A stretch of 64,000 nt of DNA from UBA11872 sp965198285 (GCA_965198285.1 OZ240251.1:248001-312000), one strand, 5' to 3'. Shown: positions 52,083 through 62,600, counted from the first letter of the stretch. Notes: a model not told the origin generated them from the letters alone. Program-made: numbers and translations.

Positions 52083-52586
52083 CTAAGCCGACGGCTCCTC
52101 CGCTGGCGGCTCGATCTGCAGCGGCGCGCCGTCCGTGTGACGCACTTCCAGCCGTCCCACCTGGATCAACCACATCAGGTGCTCGCCGGGCTCGAAGTCA
52201 AACACGTCGAAATGCAACGAAATCGGATACGGCCCCAGCGTCCCGTTGGGCTCCGGCAGCAGCACCGCCACCTGCGTCTCGTCGATCAGCACCCGGATCC
52301 AGCAGACATCCGGCGGAAACTCCGGACTCAGCATCGCCGGGCACGGGTCCCAGCCGGATGACTGGCTCAGCCAGATCTGCTGCATGCCCGCGCGCGGAAT
52401 CTTTGTCGTGCTGAACTCGGCCTCGATCGTCACGCGGGCCTTGTCGTCCAAGTCCAGCACAAGCGGCTCGTCGGAGTCCGCCTCCTCCTGCGCGCAGGCG
52501 GCCAGCAGCAGCGCCAGCGTGGCGCAGGCAATCAGCGCCAGGGCGCGCAGGCCCGTGAGGGTTGAAAATCGGTGTCGCGAAACCAT
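52083..52586 (-). CDS. Small lipoprotein of unknown function
   Basis: 167 residues. Signal LRALALIACATLALLLAAC ends with a lipobox Cys. The mature part is beta-rich: RVTIEAEFSTTKIPRAGMQQ and YPISLHFDVFDFEPGEHLMW, which suggests an immunoglobulin-like or jelly-roll fold. It is divergent from the OmpR-type regulator by 55 bases. Confidence 0.7.
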   Translation of the reverse strand: MVSRHRFSTLTGLRALALIACATLALLLAACAQEEADSDEPLVLDLDDKARVTIEAEFSTTKIPRAGMQQIWLSQSSGWDPCPAMLSPEFPPDVCWIRVLIDETQVAVLLPEPNGTLGPYPISLHFDVFDFEPGEHLMWLIQVGRLEVRHTDGAPLQIEPPAEEPSA

Positions 52587-52641
52587 CTCTAATGTTCAAT
52601 CTACCGCGAAGTTCCCCGCCGACCGCATGTAGGCTCGCGCT

Positions 52642-53343
52642 ATGGCGCTCGAACAGCCTGCCGAGAAGCCGCGTCTGCTCGCCGTCGACGACGATCCCGA
52701 GATCCTGGACCTCCTGCGCCGGGGTCTCGCGATCGAAGGCTTCGACGTGCGCGTCGCCGCCGATGGCGACGCCGCCCTCAAGGCCCTGGCCGAGCGACCC
52801 ACCGACGTCGTGATCCTGGACGTCATGATGCCCGGCCTGGATGGGTTGGCCGTCATCCAGCGCATTCGCGAAACCAGCGACGTCCCCGTCCTCTTCCTCA
52901 GTGCCCGCGAGCGCGTCCGCGACCGCATCGCCGGCCTCGACGCCGGCGGCGACGACTATCTGCCCAAACCATTCGCCTTTGGCGAACTGGTGGCGCGCCT
53001 CCGGGCGCTCCTGCGCCGACCCGCCACGCCCGAGACCGACGGCCTCGTCTTTGCCGACCTTCGGCTTGACGAGGCCGCCCGCCAGGTCACGCGATCCGGA
53101 ACCGTTGTGCCCCTCACCGCCACCGAATTCGACCTGTTGCGCGTGTTCTTGCTCGAACCTAGGCGCGTCCTCTCCCGCGAGCGTCTGCTGGAATCCACCT
53201 GGGGCTTCGCACCCGACACCATCTCCAACGTCGTCGACGTCTACGTCGGCTACCTGCGGCGCAAGCTTGAAGCTGACGGTCGCCCGCGCCTCATCTGGAC
53301 CGTCCGCGGCTCGGGCTACGTCCTGCGGGAGGGCGACGCATGA
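52642..53343 (+). CDS. OmpR/PhoB-type response regulator
   Basis: 233 residues. Receiver: LLAVDDDPEILDLLRRGL, phospho-acceptor in VVILDVMMPGLDGLAV, VLFLSARERVRDRI and Lys in YLPKPFAFGELVARL. The winged-helix domain contains LTATEFDLLRVFLLEPRRVL, SRERLLESTWGF and VDVYVGYLRRKLEADGRPRL then IWTVRGSGYVL. It overlaps the kinase gene by ATGA. It resembles the MprA/PrrA group. Confidence 0.94.
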   Translation: MALEQPAEKPRLLAVDDDPEILDLLRRGLAIEGFDVRVAADGDAALKALAERPTDVVILDVMMPGLDGLAVIQRIRETSDVPVLFLSARERVRDRIAGLDAGGDDYLPKPFAFGELVARLRALLRRPATPETDGLVFADLRLDEAARQVTRSGTVVPLTATEFDLLRVFLLEPRRVLSRERLLESTWGFAPDTISNVVDVYVGYLRRKLEADGRPRLIWTVRGSGYVLREGDA

Positions 53344-54755
53344 GCATCCGGCTCAAACTGCGCCTCCTCTACCTGGGCTGCATCGCGCTCACCATCACCG
53401 TCTTCGGTATTGGACTGCAGCTCCTCCTCATGGCCCACGTTGACGCGGAAGTCGACGAAACCCTCCGCGGCCGCGCCCGCGAGGTCGTACGCCTCGCCCA
53501 GGTCAGCGGCGGGCTCACCGGCGTCCGGCCCGAGGTCGGCATGCTCATCGAACTGCCCGTCGATCAGCTCCGCGAACGCGAGGTCTACCTGCAGGTGCTG
53601 GACCCGCAGGGCCGCCCCGTCGTCGCCTCCGTGAACCTGCGCGGCCAGTCCCTGCCCGTCACTGACGGCGCCGCGCGCGTCATCGAGACGCACGAGGAGT
53701 CGATCGAGACCATCAACGTCGCCGGCCGCTTCCGCCTGCGCCTGCTCAGCGTCCCGATCCTGCGTGGCGATCATCTCGTCGGCGTACTGCAAAGCGCCCA
53801 GTCCCTGCAGTTGGCCGATAGCACCACCCTACGCTCCCGCAACCTCCTCATTGGCGGAGCCGCGGTCGTGTTTTTCGTCGCCTCGCTCAGCGCCCTCTAC
53901 CTCACCCGCACCGCCGTCAACCCCGTGGCCGAGATCACCCGCACCGCCGAGGCCATCTATCTGCAGGGCGACCTCAGCCGCCGCATCAGCGTCGGCACCG
54001 GCAAGGACGATCTCAGCGCGCTCGGCCGCACCTTCAACCGCATGCTCGACCACATCGAGGACAGCGTGGAGTCGCAGCGCCGCTTTGTCGGCGACGCCTC
54101 CCACGAACTCAAGACGCCTCTCACCGTCATCCGCGGCAACGCCGAACTCCTCGGCCGCGACCCGTCGGGCTCCGATGAGACCGCCTCGCAGGCCATCACC
54201 CGCGAGGCCGACCGCATGCAGCGCATCGTCAACGACCTGCTCGCCGTCGCCGAACTGGACGCACCCGGTGAACTCAAGTTCGAACCCGTCAACCTGCGCG
54301 CCCTCACGGCCCGCGTGCTCGCCGATCTCGCACCCCTGGCCGCCGGCCGCTCCCTCACCGTGGCCGGCGCCGACGCCGCCTGGGTCTTCGCCGACGCCGA
54401 CAAGATCGAACGCGCCCTCCGCAACCTCGTCCAGAACGCCATCACCGCCACCGCCGGAGACGGCGTCATCCAGATCAGGCTCATCGCCCGCGACCGCACC
54501 GTCGCGCTCATTGTCAGCGACAACGGCCCCGGCATCCCCCCCGATCACCTTCCGCACGTGTTCGACCGGTTCTATCGGGTGGACGCGGCCCGCTCGCGCG
54601 CTGGTAGTGGCACCGGGCTTGGCCTCACCATCGTGCGCAGCGTCGCCGAGACCCACGGCGGCAGCGTCGAGGCGCGCGTCGGCAACCTCGGCGGCGCCGA
54701 GGTCGAAATCCGCCTCCCCGCCGGCCGCCCGCCCGACGACGCCCCCAAACCCTGA
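53340..54755 (+). CDS. Sensor histidine kinase (HisKA/HAMP)
   Basis: 471 residues. Helix 1 LLYLGCIALTITVFGIGLQL, external sensor about 35-160, helix 2 LLIGGAAVVFFVASLSALYL, HAMP, HisKA with H-box FVGDASHELKTPLTVIRGNA, N-box LRNLVQNAITATAGD, G1 SDNGPGIPPDHLPHVFDRFY, G2 AGSGTGLGLTIVRSV. Cognate to the OmpR-type regulator upstream. Signal unknown. Confidence 0.94.
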   Translation: MSIRLKLRLLYLGCIALTITVFGIGLQLLLMAHVDAEVDETLRGRAREVVRLAQVSGGLTGVRPEVGMLIELPVDQLREREVYLQVLDPQGRPVVASVNLRGQSLPVTDGAARVIETHEESIETINVAGRFRLRLLSVPILRGDHLVGVLQSAQSLQLADSTTLRSRNLLIGGAAVVFFVASLSALYLTRTAVNPVAEITRTAEAIYLQGDLSRRISVGTGKDDLSALGRTFNRMLDHIEDSVESQRRFVGDASHELKTPLTVIRGNAELLGRDPSGSDETASQAITREADRMQRIVNDLLAVAELDAPGELKFEPVNLRALTARVLADLAPLAAGRSLTVAGADAAWVFADADKIERALRNLVQNAITATAGDGVIQIRLIARDRTVALIVSDNGPGIPPDHLPHVFDRFYRVDAARSRAGSGTGLGLTIVRSVAETHGGSVEARVGNLGGAEVEIRLPAGRPPDDAPKP

Positions 54756-54984
54756 ATCCACCCCCGCCACCGTCGTCCCCAGACAGCCTGGCCCGCACAC
54801 CGATACGTGGCGGGAATCCACCCCTAGCCCACCGCCTCTGTCTCACCCATTCGACCACCCGACCCCCTAAACCAGCCCGCCCCACAGACTATTCGCGTCT
54901 TAGATTTCTCTCATCTAGCCCCCATAGCCTCATAGGCGAATGAAGAAGCGCTTGGTGAAGCGCTTCCGACCAAGGAGGGCGGCC

Positions 54985-55647
54985 ATGTCACCACCGATCA
55001 GATCCTCTGCACCCCGGCTGGTCGATCGTTTTCGAATGGAAGGCGCCCAGTCGGCCACCTATCGATCCGGGCAGATCGTCCTGGATCCCGGGGCGGACCG
55101 GCATCGCGTCGGCATCGTTTGCGACGGCAGCGTCACCGTCTGGCGCCTCAGCCCCAAGGGACGCCAGCTCGCCACCGCATCGCTTCGCGACGGCGACTGG
55201 TTCGAGAACGTCTTTCCCACCGACGGCCAGGACCGCACCGTCGTCGAGGCCGACGGCCCCGTCACCATTGCCTGGTTCGACATCCCCGGCTTCCGCCGCT
55301 TCGCCCAGCGGCGTCCCGCCATGCTTCGCGATCTGATCCAGCGCCAGCTGTCCCGGCTCACCGCCGTCCAGCGGCGCGCCGCCCAGACCGCGCTCGACAG
55401 CGTGGCCGGATCCGTCGCGCTGGCCATTCTCCAGATGGCCGAACAGGAGCACGCCACCGACCTGCGCGTCACCCACGAGGAACTTGCCCAGCGCCTCGGC
55501 ACCGTACGCGAAAGCGTCAGCCTCGCCGTCAAGAAGCTCCGCCGCGCCGGCGCCCTGGCCCCGTCCAGCGGCCGCAAGCGCGCCATCTCCATCCTCAACC
55601 TCGCCAAGCTCCAGCAACTCGCCGGCGCCCGCTCCCAGGCGCACTAA
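54985..55647 (+). CDS. Crp/Fnr-family transcription regulator
   Basis: 220 residues. ATG 54985 is preferred over 54940 because AAGGAGG lies eight bases before it. The cyclic-nucleotide-binding-like beta roll is seen in GIVCDGSVTVWRLSPKGRQL and LRDGDWFEN; the C-terminal winged helix has LRVTHEELAQRLGTVRESVS then LAVKKLRRAGAL. No Cys cluster for Fe-S sensing. Ligand and targets unknown. Confidence 0.88.
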   Translation: MSPPIRSSAPRLVDRFRMEGAQSATYRSGQIVLDPGADRHRVGIVCDGSVTVWRLSPKGRQLATASLRDGDWFENVFPTDGQDRTVVEADGPVTIAWFDIPGFRRFAQRRPAMLRDLIQRQLSRLTAVQRRAAQTALDSVAGSVALAILQMAEQEHATDLRVTHEELAQRLGTVRESVSLAVKKLRRAGALAPSSGRKRAISILNLAKLQQLAGARSQAH

Positions 55648-55847
55648 CCAACGCCAAACCCGGTGCGGAGACCCCCCACCCGCCTCCGCACCGCGCCTCC
55701 CCTCCCGAGCGGCCTCCATCGTCGCTCGCGCCGCTGCGAGAGGGTCGTCCTTGCTCACAACTCCGCAAGACCCGAGTCCGTCTCCCACCTCACCCCCGCC
55801 ATGCGCTAGGCTCCCCATCCGCCCCACCTGACTCCCTGGCGCGCTCT

Positions 55848-57068
55848 GTGTCCGACCGCCCCTTCACCTCCTTCCTCACCACCCTCCGCTGCGCCGAAAC
55901 CGGCGAACGCCACGACCCCGCCGTGCTCCAATCCGTCAGCCACGGCGCCGGCGCAACCCTCCTGCCGGAATACGACCTGGACGCCGTCCGCGCCGCCGTC
56001 TCTCCTGACGACATTCGCCAGCGCCCCCACGACCTCTGGCGCTTCCGCGAACTCCTCCCGCTCGACAACCCCCTCCAGGCCCCCGACCTCGGTGCTGGCG
56101 CAACCCCCCTGTTTCGACTCAACCGCCTGGGCGAACAGTTCGGCCTCAACAACCTCTGGCTTAAGGACGAAGGCGCCAACCCCACCGGCACCTTCAAGGC
56201 CCGCGGCGCGGCCGTCGGTGTGGCCCGCGCCTACGAACTCGGCGTCCGCGACATCGCCATCCCCACCGCCGGCAACGCCGGCAGCGCCTGGGCCGCCTAC
56301 TGCGCCGCCTGGGGCATCACCCTCCGCGTCGTCATGCCCGTCAACACCCCCGACCCCATCAAGGCCGAATGCGTCGCCTACGGCGCCGACGTCACCGAAG
56401 TCCGCGGCGTCATCAGCGACGCCGGTCGCATCGCCTCCGAACGCAGCGCCCAGGCCGGCTGGTTCGACGCCTCCACCATGAAGGAGCCCTACCGCGTCGA
56501 AGGCAAAAAGACCATGGGCCTCGAAATCGCCGAAGCCTTCGGCTGGAACCCGCCCGACGTCGTCCTCTACCCCACCGGCGGCGGCGTCGGCCTCATCGGC
56601 GTTTGGAAAGCCATGCGCGAACTCGCCGAACTCGGTTGGCTCAAGGGATCCCCGCCCCGCCTCATCGCCGTCCAGGCCGCCGGCTGCGCCCCCGTCGTTG
56701 AAGCCTTCGAAGCAGGCCTCGACGACGCCGAACGACCCAACGATCCCCACACCACCGCCAACGGCCTGCTCGTGCCGCTGCCCTTCGCCCACCGCCTCAT
56801 CCTGCGCATCCTGCGCGAAACCGGCGGCACTGCCGTCGCAGTGGACGACGACGAACTCGTCGACGGCATGCGCCAGCTCGCCGCCCTCGAAGGCGTCATG
56901 GCCGCCCCCGAAGGCGCGGCCCTCGTCCCCGCCCTCACCAGGCTGCTGGAACGCGGCGACATCGGCCGCGACGAGCGCATCGTCCTCCTCAACACCGGCA
57001 ACGCCCTCAAGTACACCCACCTGGTCGACCGGCCCGCCCGGCCGCCCATTGACCCCCTGCCCGCATGA
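55848..57068 (+). CDS. thrC: Threonine synthase
   Basis: 406 residues from GTG 55848; the frame extends upstream but only as shadow of the Crp-type gene. The PLP Lys is in GANPTGTFKARGAAVG, with TAGNAGSAWAAYCAAWGI and the phosphate loop PTGGGVGLIGVWKAM; C-terminal ALKYTHLVD. It makes threonine from O-phosphohomoserine. Other fold-type II lyases are possible, but the N-terminal CAETGERHD zinc-ribbon remnant and length favour threonine synthase. ATGA overlap with the next gene. Confidence 0.86.
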   Translation: MSDRPFTSFLTTLRCAETGERHDPAVLQSVSHGAGATLLPEYDLDAVRAAVSPDDIRQRPHDLWRFRELLPLDNPLQAPDLGAGATPLFRLNRLGEQFGLNNLWLKDEGANPTGTFKARGAAVGVARAYELGVRDIAIPTAGNAGSAWAAYCAAWGITLRVVMPVNTPDPIKAECVAYGADVTEVRGVISDAGRIASERSAQAGWFDASTMKEPYRVEGKKTMGLEIAEAFGWNPPDVVLYPTGGGVGLIGVWKAMRELAELGWLKGSPPRLIAVQAAGCAPVVEAFEAGLDDAERPNDPHTTANGLLVPLPFAHRLILRILRETGGTAVAVDDDELVDGMRQLAALEGVMAAPEGAALVPALTRLLERGDIGRDERIVLLNTGNALKYTHLVDRPARPPIDPLPA

Positions 57069-58021
57069 ACGACGCGCAACGCCCCGCCGTCCTCGTCACC
57101 GAGCCCATCCACCAGGACGGCATCGACGCCCTCGAAACCTTCGCTACCGTCATCCGCCCCGAACGCCCTGACGAAGCCTCCATCCTGGCCGTCGCCGCAC
57201 CCGCCAGCGCCATCATCGTGCGCGTCGCGCCCATCACCGCCGCCGTCATCGACGCCGCCCCCAACCTGCGCCTCATCCAGAAACACGGCGTCGGCGTCGA
57301 CAGCATCGATGTGGACCACGCCACCCGCCGCGGCATCCCCGTCTGCTTCACCCCCGAGGCCAACGCCGCCTCGGTCGCCGAATTCACCGTCGCCGCCGCC
57401 CTCGCCCTGCTCAAGCGGATCCCCGAACGCGACCGCCTCGTCCGCGCCGGCGGCTGGCGTGACAGCGGCGATGTCCCGGCCCGCGAAATCGCCGGCCGCA
57501 CCGTCGGCGTCATCGGCGGCGGCCGCGTCGGCCTCCGCGTCCTCCGCGCCTTCACTCTGGGACTGGACATGCACGGACTCGTCTTCGACCCCTTCGTCCC
57601 CGCCCAGGTCGTCCGCGAGCATGGCGGCCAGTCCGTTGACTCACTTGAGGAACTGCTCCAGCGCTCCGACATGGTCACCCTGCACGCCCCGCTCACGCCC
57701 GAAACCCGCCACCTCATCAACGCCGATCGCCTGGCTCAAATGCGTCCGCAGGCCATCCTCGTCAACACCTGCCGCGGTCCCGTCGTCGATGAACAAGCCT
57801 TGGCCGACGCCCTCACCAACGGTGACATCGCCGCCGCCGCCATCGACGTCTTCGAACACGAACCCCCCGTCAACAGCCCGCTTCTCACCGCCCCCAACCT
57901 CATCCTCTCCCCCCACGTCGCCGGCATCACCCTCGAAACCAACGTCCGCACCGCCGCCCACTGCGCCGCCGAAATCCACCGCGTCCTCCACAACCACCCC
58001 CCACACTGGCGCATCAACTAA
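57065..58021 (+). CDS. D-isomer-specific 2-hydroxyacid dehydrogenase
   Basis: 318 residues. NAD motif GRTVGVIGGGRVGLRVLRAF, substrate Arg in AILVNTCRGPVVDEQALADA, acid Glu in VFEHEPPVNSPLL and His in ILSPHVAGITLE form the standard catalytic set. Relatives include 3-phosphoglycerate dehydrogenase without the ACT domain, so serine synthesis is possible but not certain. Start overlaps thrC by four bases. Confidence 0.9.
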   Translation: MNDAQRPAVLVTEPIHQDGIDALETFATVIRPERPDEASILAVAAPASAIIVRVAPITAAVIDAAPNLRLIQKHGVGVDSIDVDHATRRGIPVCFTPEANAASVAEFTVAAALALLKRIPERDRLVRAGGWRDSGDVPAREIAGRTVGVIGGGRVGLRVLRAFTLGLDMHGLVFDPFVPAQVVREHGGQSVDSLEELLQRSDMVTLHAPLTPETRHLINADRLAQMRPQAILVNTCRGPVVDEQALADALTNGDIAAAAIDVFEHEPPVNSPLLTAPNLILSPHVAGITLETNVRTAAHCAAEIHRVLHNHPPHWRIN

Positions 58022-58198
58022 CCCGACATTCGTGTGGCAAAACCGTTCTGAGCCTGGCGAAGTCTTCGGTCACACCACCAAACTGACCCAACAACCACCA
58101 GCCTCGCCCCCGCCGATCAACCATCCCCACTAGCAACGAACAGCCAGCCACTGCTCCACTCGCTATCCTTACGGGCAACCCCGCCCGGAGCCCCAGGC

Positions 58199-58747
58199 AT
58201 GACCGGCGACGTCTTCTATCAGGAAATCAAATCCGTCGACTCGCCGCGCGGCTCGATCGCGCCCGAAGGCGCCACCACCGAGGAAATCGACGGCCAGAAC
58301 GTCCTCCGCATACCCGCCACTACCACCCGGGTCGACACCCCCATCATCTTCCCCGGCTTCCGCATCATTGTTGAAGGCGACCAACTCCACGTCTCCGGCG
58401 ACACCATCGTGGACGCCGCCATCTACGGCGAGACCCTCGAAGCCCAGAACGCCGTCGTCTCATCCGACAAGGAAATCGAAGTCGTCGGCCTCATGCAGGC
58501 CGTCGCTGTGCGCGGCAAAAACGTCCGCGCCGACCGCATCGAAGCCGGTCGCGTCGAGGCCGTCCTCAACGTCCGCGCCACCGGCGCCGTCGTTGCCCGC
58601 TCCATCGTCATCTCCGACGGCGGCGTCCGTTCCCCCCTCCTCGTCACCGAATCCCTCGACGGAGAAGACCTCGCCGTCACCTCCAAAACCTGGACCGACG
58701 GCATCGCCGCCGGCGACGTCCCCACCTGGCTCCAGGGCGGCGCCTGA
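58199..58747 (+). CDS. Beta-helix-like protein of unknown function
   Basis: 182 residues. From residue 60 onwards a short alternating pattern (GDQLHVSGDTIVDAAIYGET; VVGLMQAVAVRGKNVRADRI; GRVEAVLNVRATGAVVARSI) suggests a right-handed or bactofilin-like beta helix with turns at Gly/Asp. No signal peptide. Stop TGA overlaps the next start as CTGA. Confidence 0.65.
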   Translation: MTGDVFYQEIKSVDSPRGSIAPEGATTEEIDGQNVLRIPATTTRVDTPIIFPGFRIIVEGDQLHVSGDTIVDAAIYGETLEAQNAVVSSDKEIEVVGLMQAVAVRGKNVRADRIEAGRVEAVLNVRATGAVVARSIVISDGGVRSPLLVTESLDGEDLAVTSKTWTDGIAAGDVPTWLQGGA

Positions 58748-59502
58748 GCACTAAGACGACGCACGCGGAAGACCCCCCGCCATATAGCGCCTTCGCCGAG
58801 ATCTACGACGCTTGGCAGCGCCTCTACGGCCTCCAATACGCCATCCTCGTCGCCCCGCGCGTCAACCAACGCCTCGCCGCCCACGTCGGCCGCCCAAAAA
58901 CCCTCATCGACCTCGCCTGCGGAACCGGAACCCACGCCGTCCTCCAGGCCCACGGCGGCGCCCACGTCATCGGCATCGACCTTTCAGCAGCCATGCTCCA
59001 CCAGGCCCAAACTCGCGCCGCCGGCCGCCCCATCACCTTTCTCCAAGCCGACATGCGCACCTTCAACACCGTCAAACCCGTCGACGCCGTCACCTGCCTC
59101 TACGCCAGCCTCAACCACCTGTTGGAGCCAGACGACCTCACCCGCACCTTCACCCGCATCGCCGCCCACCTGCGTCCTGGCGGCGTCTTCATCTTCGACC
59201 TCAACTCACAACACGCCTTCCAAACCCTCTGGCGCAACCCCGTCACCGAACACGGCCCCAACTTCACCCTCCGCCGCCATTTCGAGACCCACGGCCCCCA
59301 AACCACCATGCACCTCACCATCCAGCGCCCCTACCACCCACCCGTCCACGACACCCTGCAAGCCCGCTGGTTCGACGAGACCGAAATCCAAAACGCCCTA
59401 ACCGATGCCAACCTCACCCTCCAAGACCTCACCCACTTCAACCCCTTCGCCACCGTCCCCGGCACCACCCTCAAACAACTCTGGACCGCCACCCACCCCT
59501 AA
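58744..59502 (+). CDS. SAM-dependent methyltransferase, probable CTG start
   Basis: 252 residues if begun at CTG 58744, which overlaps the previous stop (CTGA). Motif I KTLIDLACGTGTHAVLQAHG, motif II VIGIDLSAAMLHQAQ, then FLQADMRTFN and HLRPGGVFIFDLNSQHAF. The first in-frame ATG (58993) would remove motif I, so it cannot be the true start. No ATG, GTG or TTG lies in frame between the upstream stop region and motif I. The N-terminal YSAFAEIYDAWQRLYG is typical of the family, so the true N-terminus is at or near 58744. Confidence 0.8.
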   Translation: MSTKTTHAEDPPPYSAFAEIYDAWQRLYGLQYAILVAPRVNQRLAAHVGRPKTLIDLACGTGTHAVLQAHGGAHVIGIDLSAAMLHQAQTRAAGRPITFLQADMRTFNTVKPVDAVTCLYASLNHLLEPDDLTRTFTRIAAHLRPGGVFIFDLNSQHAFQTLWRNPVTEHGPNFTLRRHFETHGPQTTMHLTIQRPYHPPVHDTLQARWFDETEIQNALTDANLTLQDLTHFNPFATVPGTTLKQLWTATHP

Positions 59503-59509
59503 TCCGCCC

Positions 59510-59560
59510 CCGTCATCCCCGCGCAGGCGGGGACCCAGCAGCGACCACCGCCCCGGGGTC
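59510..59560. repeat. Palindromic repeat, CCCCGCGCAGGCGGGG type
   Basis: The sequence CGTCATCCCCGCGCAGGCGG then GGACCCAGCAGCG carries a CCCCGC/GCGGGG hairpin. It shares GGGACCCAGCAGC with clusters 3, 4 and 6. This palindrome class is common in many GC-rich genomes. It lies between the methyltransferase and the restriction gene; the rest of 59561-59664 shows no gene. Confidence 0.65.
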
Positions 59561-59664
59561 ACCCTGCATCCCGACCTCCCAACCATCCCGATCCCACCTC
59601 CCCCTTTTCTCCTTCTTCAACCTAAACACGCGATACTCCCCCACACCCAGACCCACCCACCCCC

Positions 59665-62600
59665 ATGCCCGGCCACCTCTTCACCGAGTACTTCCTCACC
59701 GACGGCATCCGCCATACTCCCGAACGCCAATCCCAGCGCCCCGCCTTCGTCGCCTTTCGTGACGCCGCCCGCCGCGTCGTCCACGACTTCGCCACCAACC
59801 ACAACCCCAACGAACACCACACCGAGCAGGACCTCATCCGCCCCCTGCTCCAACTCCTCGGCTGGACCGACGACCTCCCCCAGCAAACCGCCAGCGGTGG
59901 CGAAGACATCCCCGACCTCCTCCTCTTCCCCGACCCCCAGGCCAAGACCCACGCCGGATCCCAGTCCAGCCCCTACCTCCAAGCCCTCGCCGTCGCCGAG
60001 CTCAAGCGCTTCCGCACGCCCCTCGACGCCCGCGGCCAAGGCAAGGGCATCCAGGCCTCCTCACCCCACGCCCAGATCCTGCGCTACCTGTCCACCGCCG
60101 AATCCGTCACCGACGGCCACCTCCGCTGGGGCATCCTCACCAATGGCTCGGTTTGGCGGCTCTACGATCAGAAAACCCGCCCCCGCGCCACCGCCTACTA
60201 CGAAGCCGACCTCCACGCCCTTCTCGACACCGACGACCAGGACGCCCTCCGCACCTTCCACCTCCTCTTCCGCCGCGCGGCCTTCCTCCGCCGCCCCGGC
60301 GCCGCGACAACCTTCGTTGAAAGCGCCCTCGACGAAGGCCGCCGCTACGAACAGCGCGTCGCCCAGAGCCTCGCCGGCGTGGTCTTCGACCGCGTCTTTC
60401 CCCGCCTCCTCCAGGCCCTCGCCGACGCCACCGACCAGCCAATGCCGGCAATCCGCGAAGCCGCCCTTATCTTTCTCTACCGCCTGCTCTTCGTCCTCTA
60501 CGCCGAAGACCGCGGCCTGCTCCCCGTCAACGACGCCGCCTACGACGACTACGGCCTCCGCAAACGCGTCCGCGACGACATCGCTCAGCGCAAGGAACGC
60601 AACGACACCTTCTCCGGCGTCGCCTCCAGCTACTACGACCATCTCAGCACCCTCTTCCGCCTGATCGACGTAGGCGACCAGTCCATCGGCCTCCCGCCCT
60701 ACAACGGCGGCCTCTTCGCCCAAAACGCCGCCCCGCTCCTCAACCAGGTCCGCCTCTCTGACGCCGTCATCGCCGGCATCGTCCACGACCTCAGCCACAC
60801 CCAGGACAACGGCCAGCCCCGCTACGTCAACTACCGCGACATGTCCGTCCAGCAACTCGGCTCCCTCTACGAACGCCTGCTCGAACAGGAACCCGTGCTG
60901 GACGCCGATGGCCGAGTCCACGTCCGCCCAAACCCCTACGCCCGCAAGGACAGCGGCAGCTTCTACACCCCGCAAGACCTGGTGGACCTCATCGTCGACC
61001 AGACCCTCAAGCCGCTCATCGAGGAACGCCTGGACGCCTTCGAGGCCCGTGCCAACGAGCTCCGCGGGGACCGCCGCCCCAAATCCGAGCGCCGCGCCGA
61101 GCTATCCCGCCTGGACCCCGCCGAAGCCGTCCTCGATCTCAAGGTGCTGGACCCAGCTATGGGCAGCGGCCACTTCCTGGTCAGCGCCGTCGACTTCCTC
61201 ACCGACTACATCGCCGACCTCGTCGAATTCGCCCCCGCCGTCCCCGACTGGCTGGACGCAGACGCCCCCTACCACTCACCCCTGCTGGACCGCGTCGCCG
61301 CCATCCGCGACGCCATCCTGCACCGCGCCGCCGAGTCCGGCTGGGTGGTCAACGAGACCCAACTCACCGACCAGGCCATCATCCGCCGCCTCGTCCTCAA
61401 GCGCTGCATCTACGGCGTCGACAAGAATCCCTTAACTGTCGAACTCGCCAAGGTCTCCCTCTGGCTCCACAGCTTCACCGTCGGCGCGCCCCTCTCCTTC
61501 CTCGACCACCACCTGCGCTGCGGCGACTCCCTCATCGGCCTCCGCATCGCCGACGCCAGGGATGAGTTGCGGCGGCTCAACGTTCCCATGTTCGTGGCCA
61601 GCGCCCTGCAGGGCGTCGAAAACGCCGCCCACGGCATGCGCCAGATCGAGGAACTCTCCGACGCCGACGTAACCGAAGTCCACCAGTCCGAGTCCTTGTT
61701 CCACGCCGTCGAATCCGCCACCGCCCACCTCCGCGGCTTCCTCAATACCCTCGCCGGCCTCCGCTGGCTCACCGCCGGCATGAAAGTCCGCCAACGCGCA
61801 ACATTCGAGGCGCCGGTGGCCGAGACCCTGGGCACGGACCCCACCCAAGCCTTCACCCTCCTCAGTCAGGGTGCCGGTTCGTCTTCGCCTGTAGGGGTAC
61901 CCCTTGTGGGTACCCAGTCCCCGTTCGCCACAACCGTTCGTGGTGAGCCGCCCCGCAGTCCCTCGAGAGCCTGCCCTGAGCCTGTCGAACGGGCCCGTGT
62001 CGAACCACACCTTCAAGCAACCAACCCGGCCGCTGTAACCGTTCGTGGTGAGCCGGGGGGCCGTACCCGGCGCCCCGTGTCGAACCACCCCCCGGATGAA
62101 GCACCCAACCCCAACCCGCCGTCTTCTCCGTCTCCTGGCGTAGGGGCGGCGTCCCCGACCCGCCCGTCTTCCGGTCGAGCCCTCCAGAGCCAAGATGATC
62201 TCAGTGAGCCTGCAATCTCGCCGGAAAGCCGCCCTCTTTCCCCTCTCCCCGTGGGAGAGGGTCAGGGTGAGGGTCTTCCGCGCAACCAACCCGACCCCGA
62301 CAACCAGCCCACCACCAGTCCAACAAACCCCGCCTTCACCACCCTCCTAAACCAATCCAAATCCATCGCACACGAAGAGTCGTTCCTCCACTGGGAAGCC
62401 GCCTTCCCAGGCGTCTGGCGCCACTGGCAAAGCCAAACCCCCCAAGGCGGCTTCGACGCCGTCATCGGCAATCCCCCCTGGGACCGCATCAAGCTCCAGG
62501 AAGTCGAATGGTTCGCCACCCGCGATCCCGATCTGGCCCGCGCCCCCACCGCCGCCGCCCGCCGCGCAGGCATCAAGCGCCTGCGCGAGCAAGACGATCC

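Noticed and set aside
58993..59502. Truncated methyltransferase pseudogene starting at ATG 58993
   Set aside because: The frame is intact upstream to 58744 and encodes SAM motif I, so the gene is complete with an unusual start.
59405..60664. Plus-strand 419-codon frame at the start of the restriction gene
   Set aside because: Pro/Ser/Ala-only product in a shifted frame; the frame from 59665 carries the nuclease and methylase motifs.
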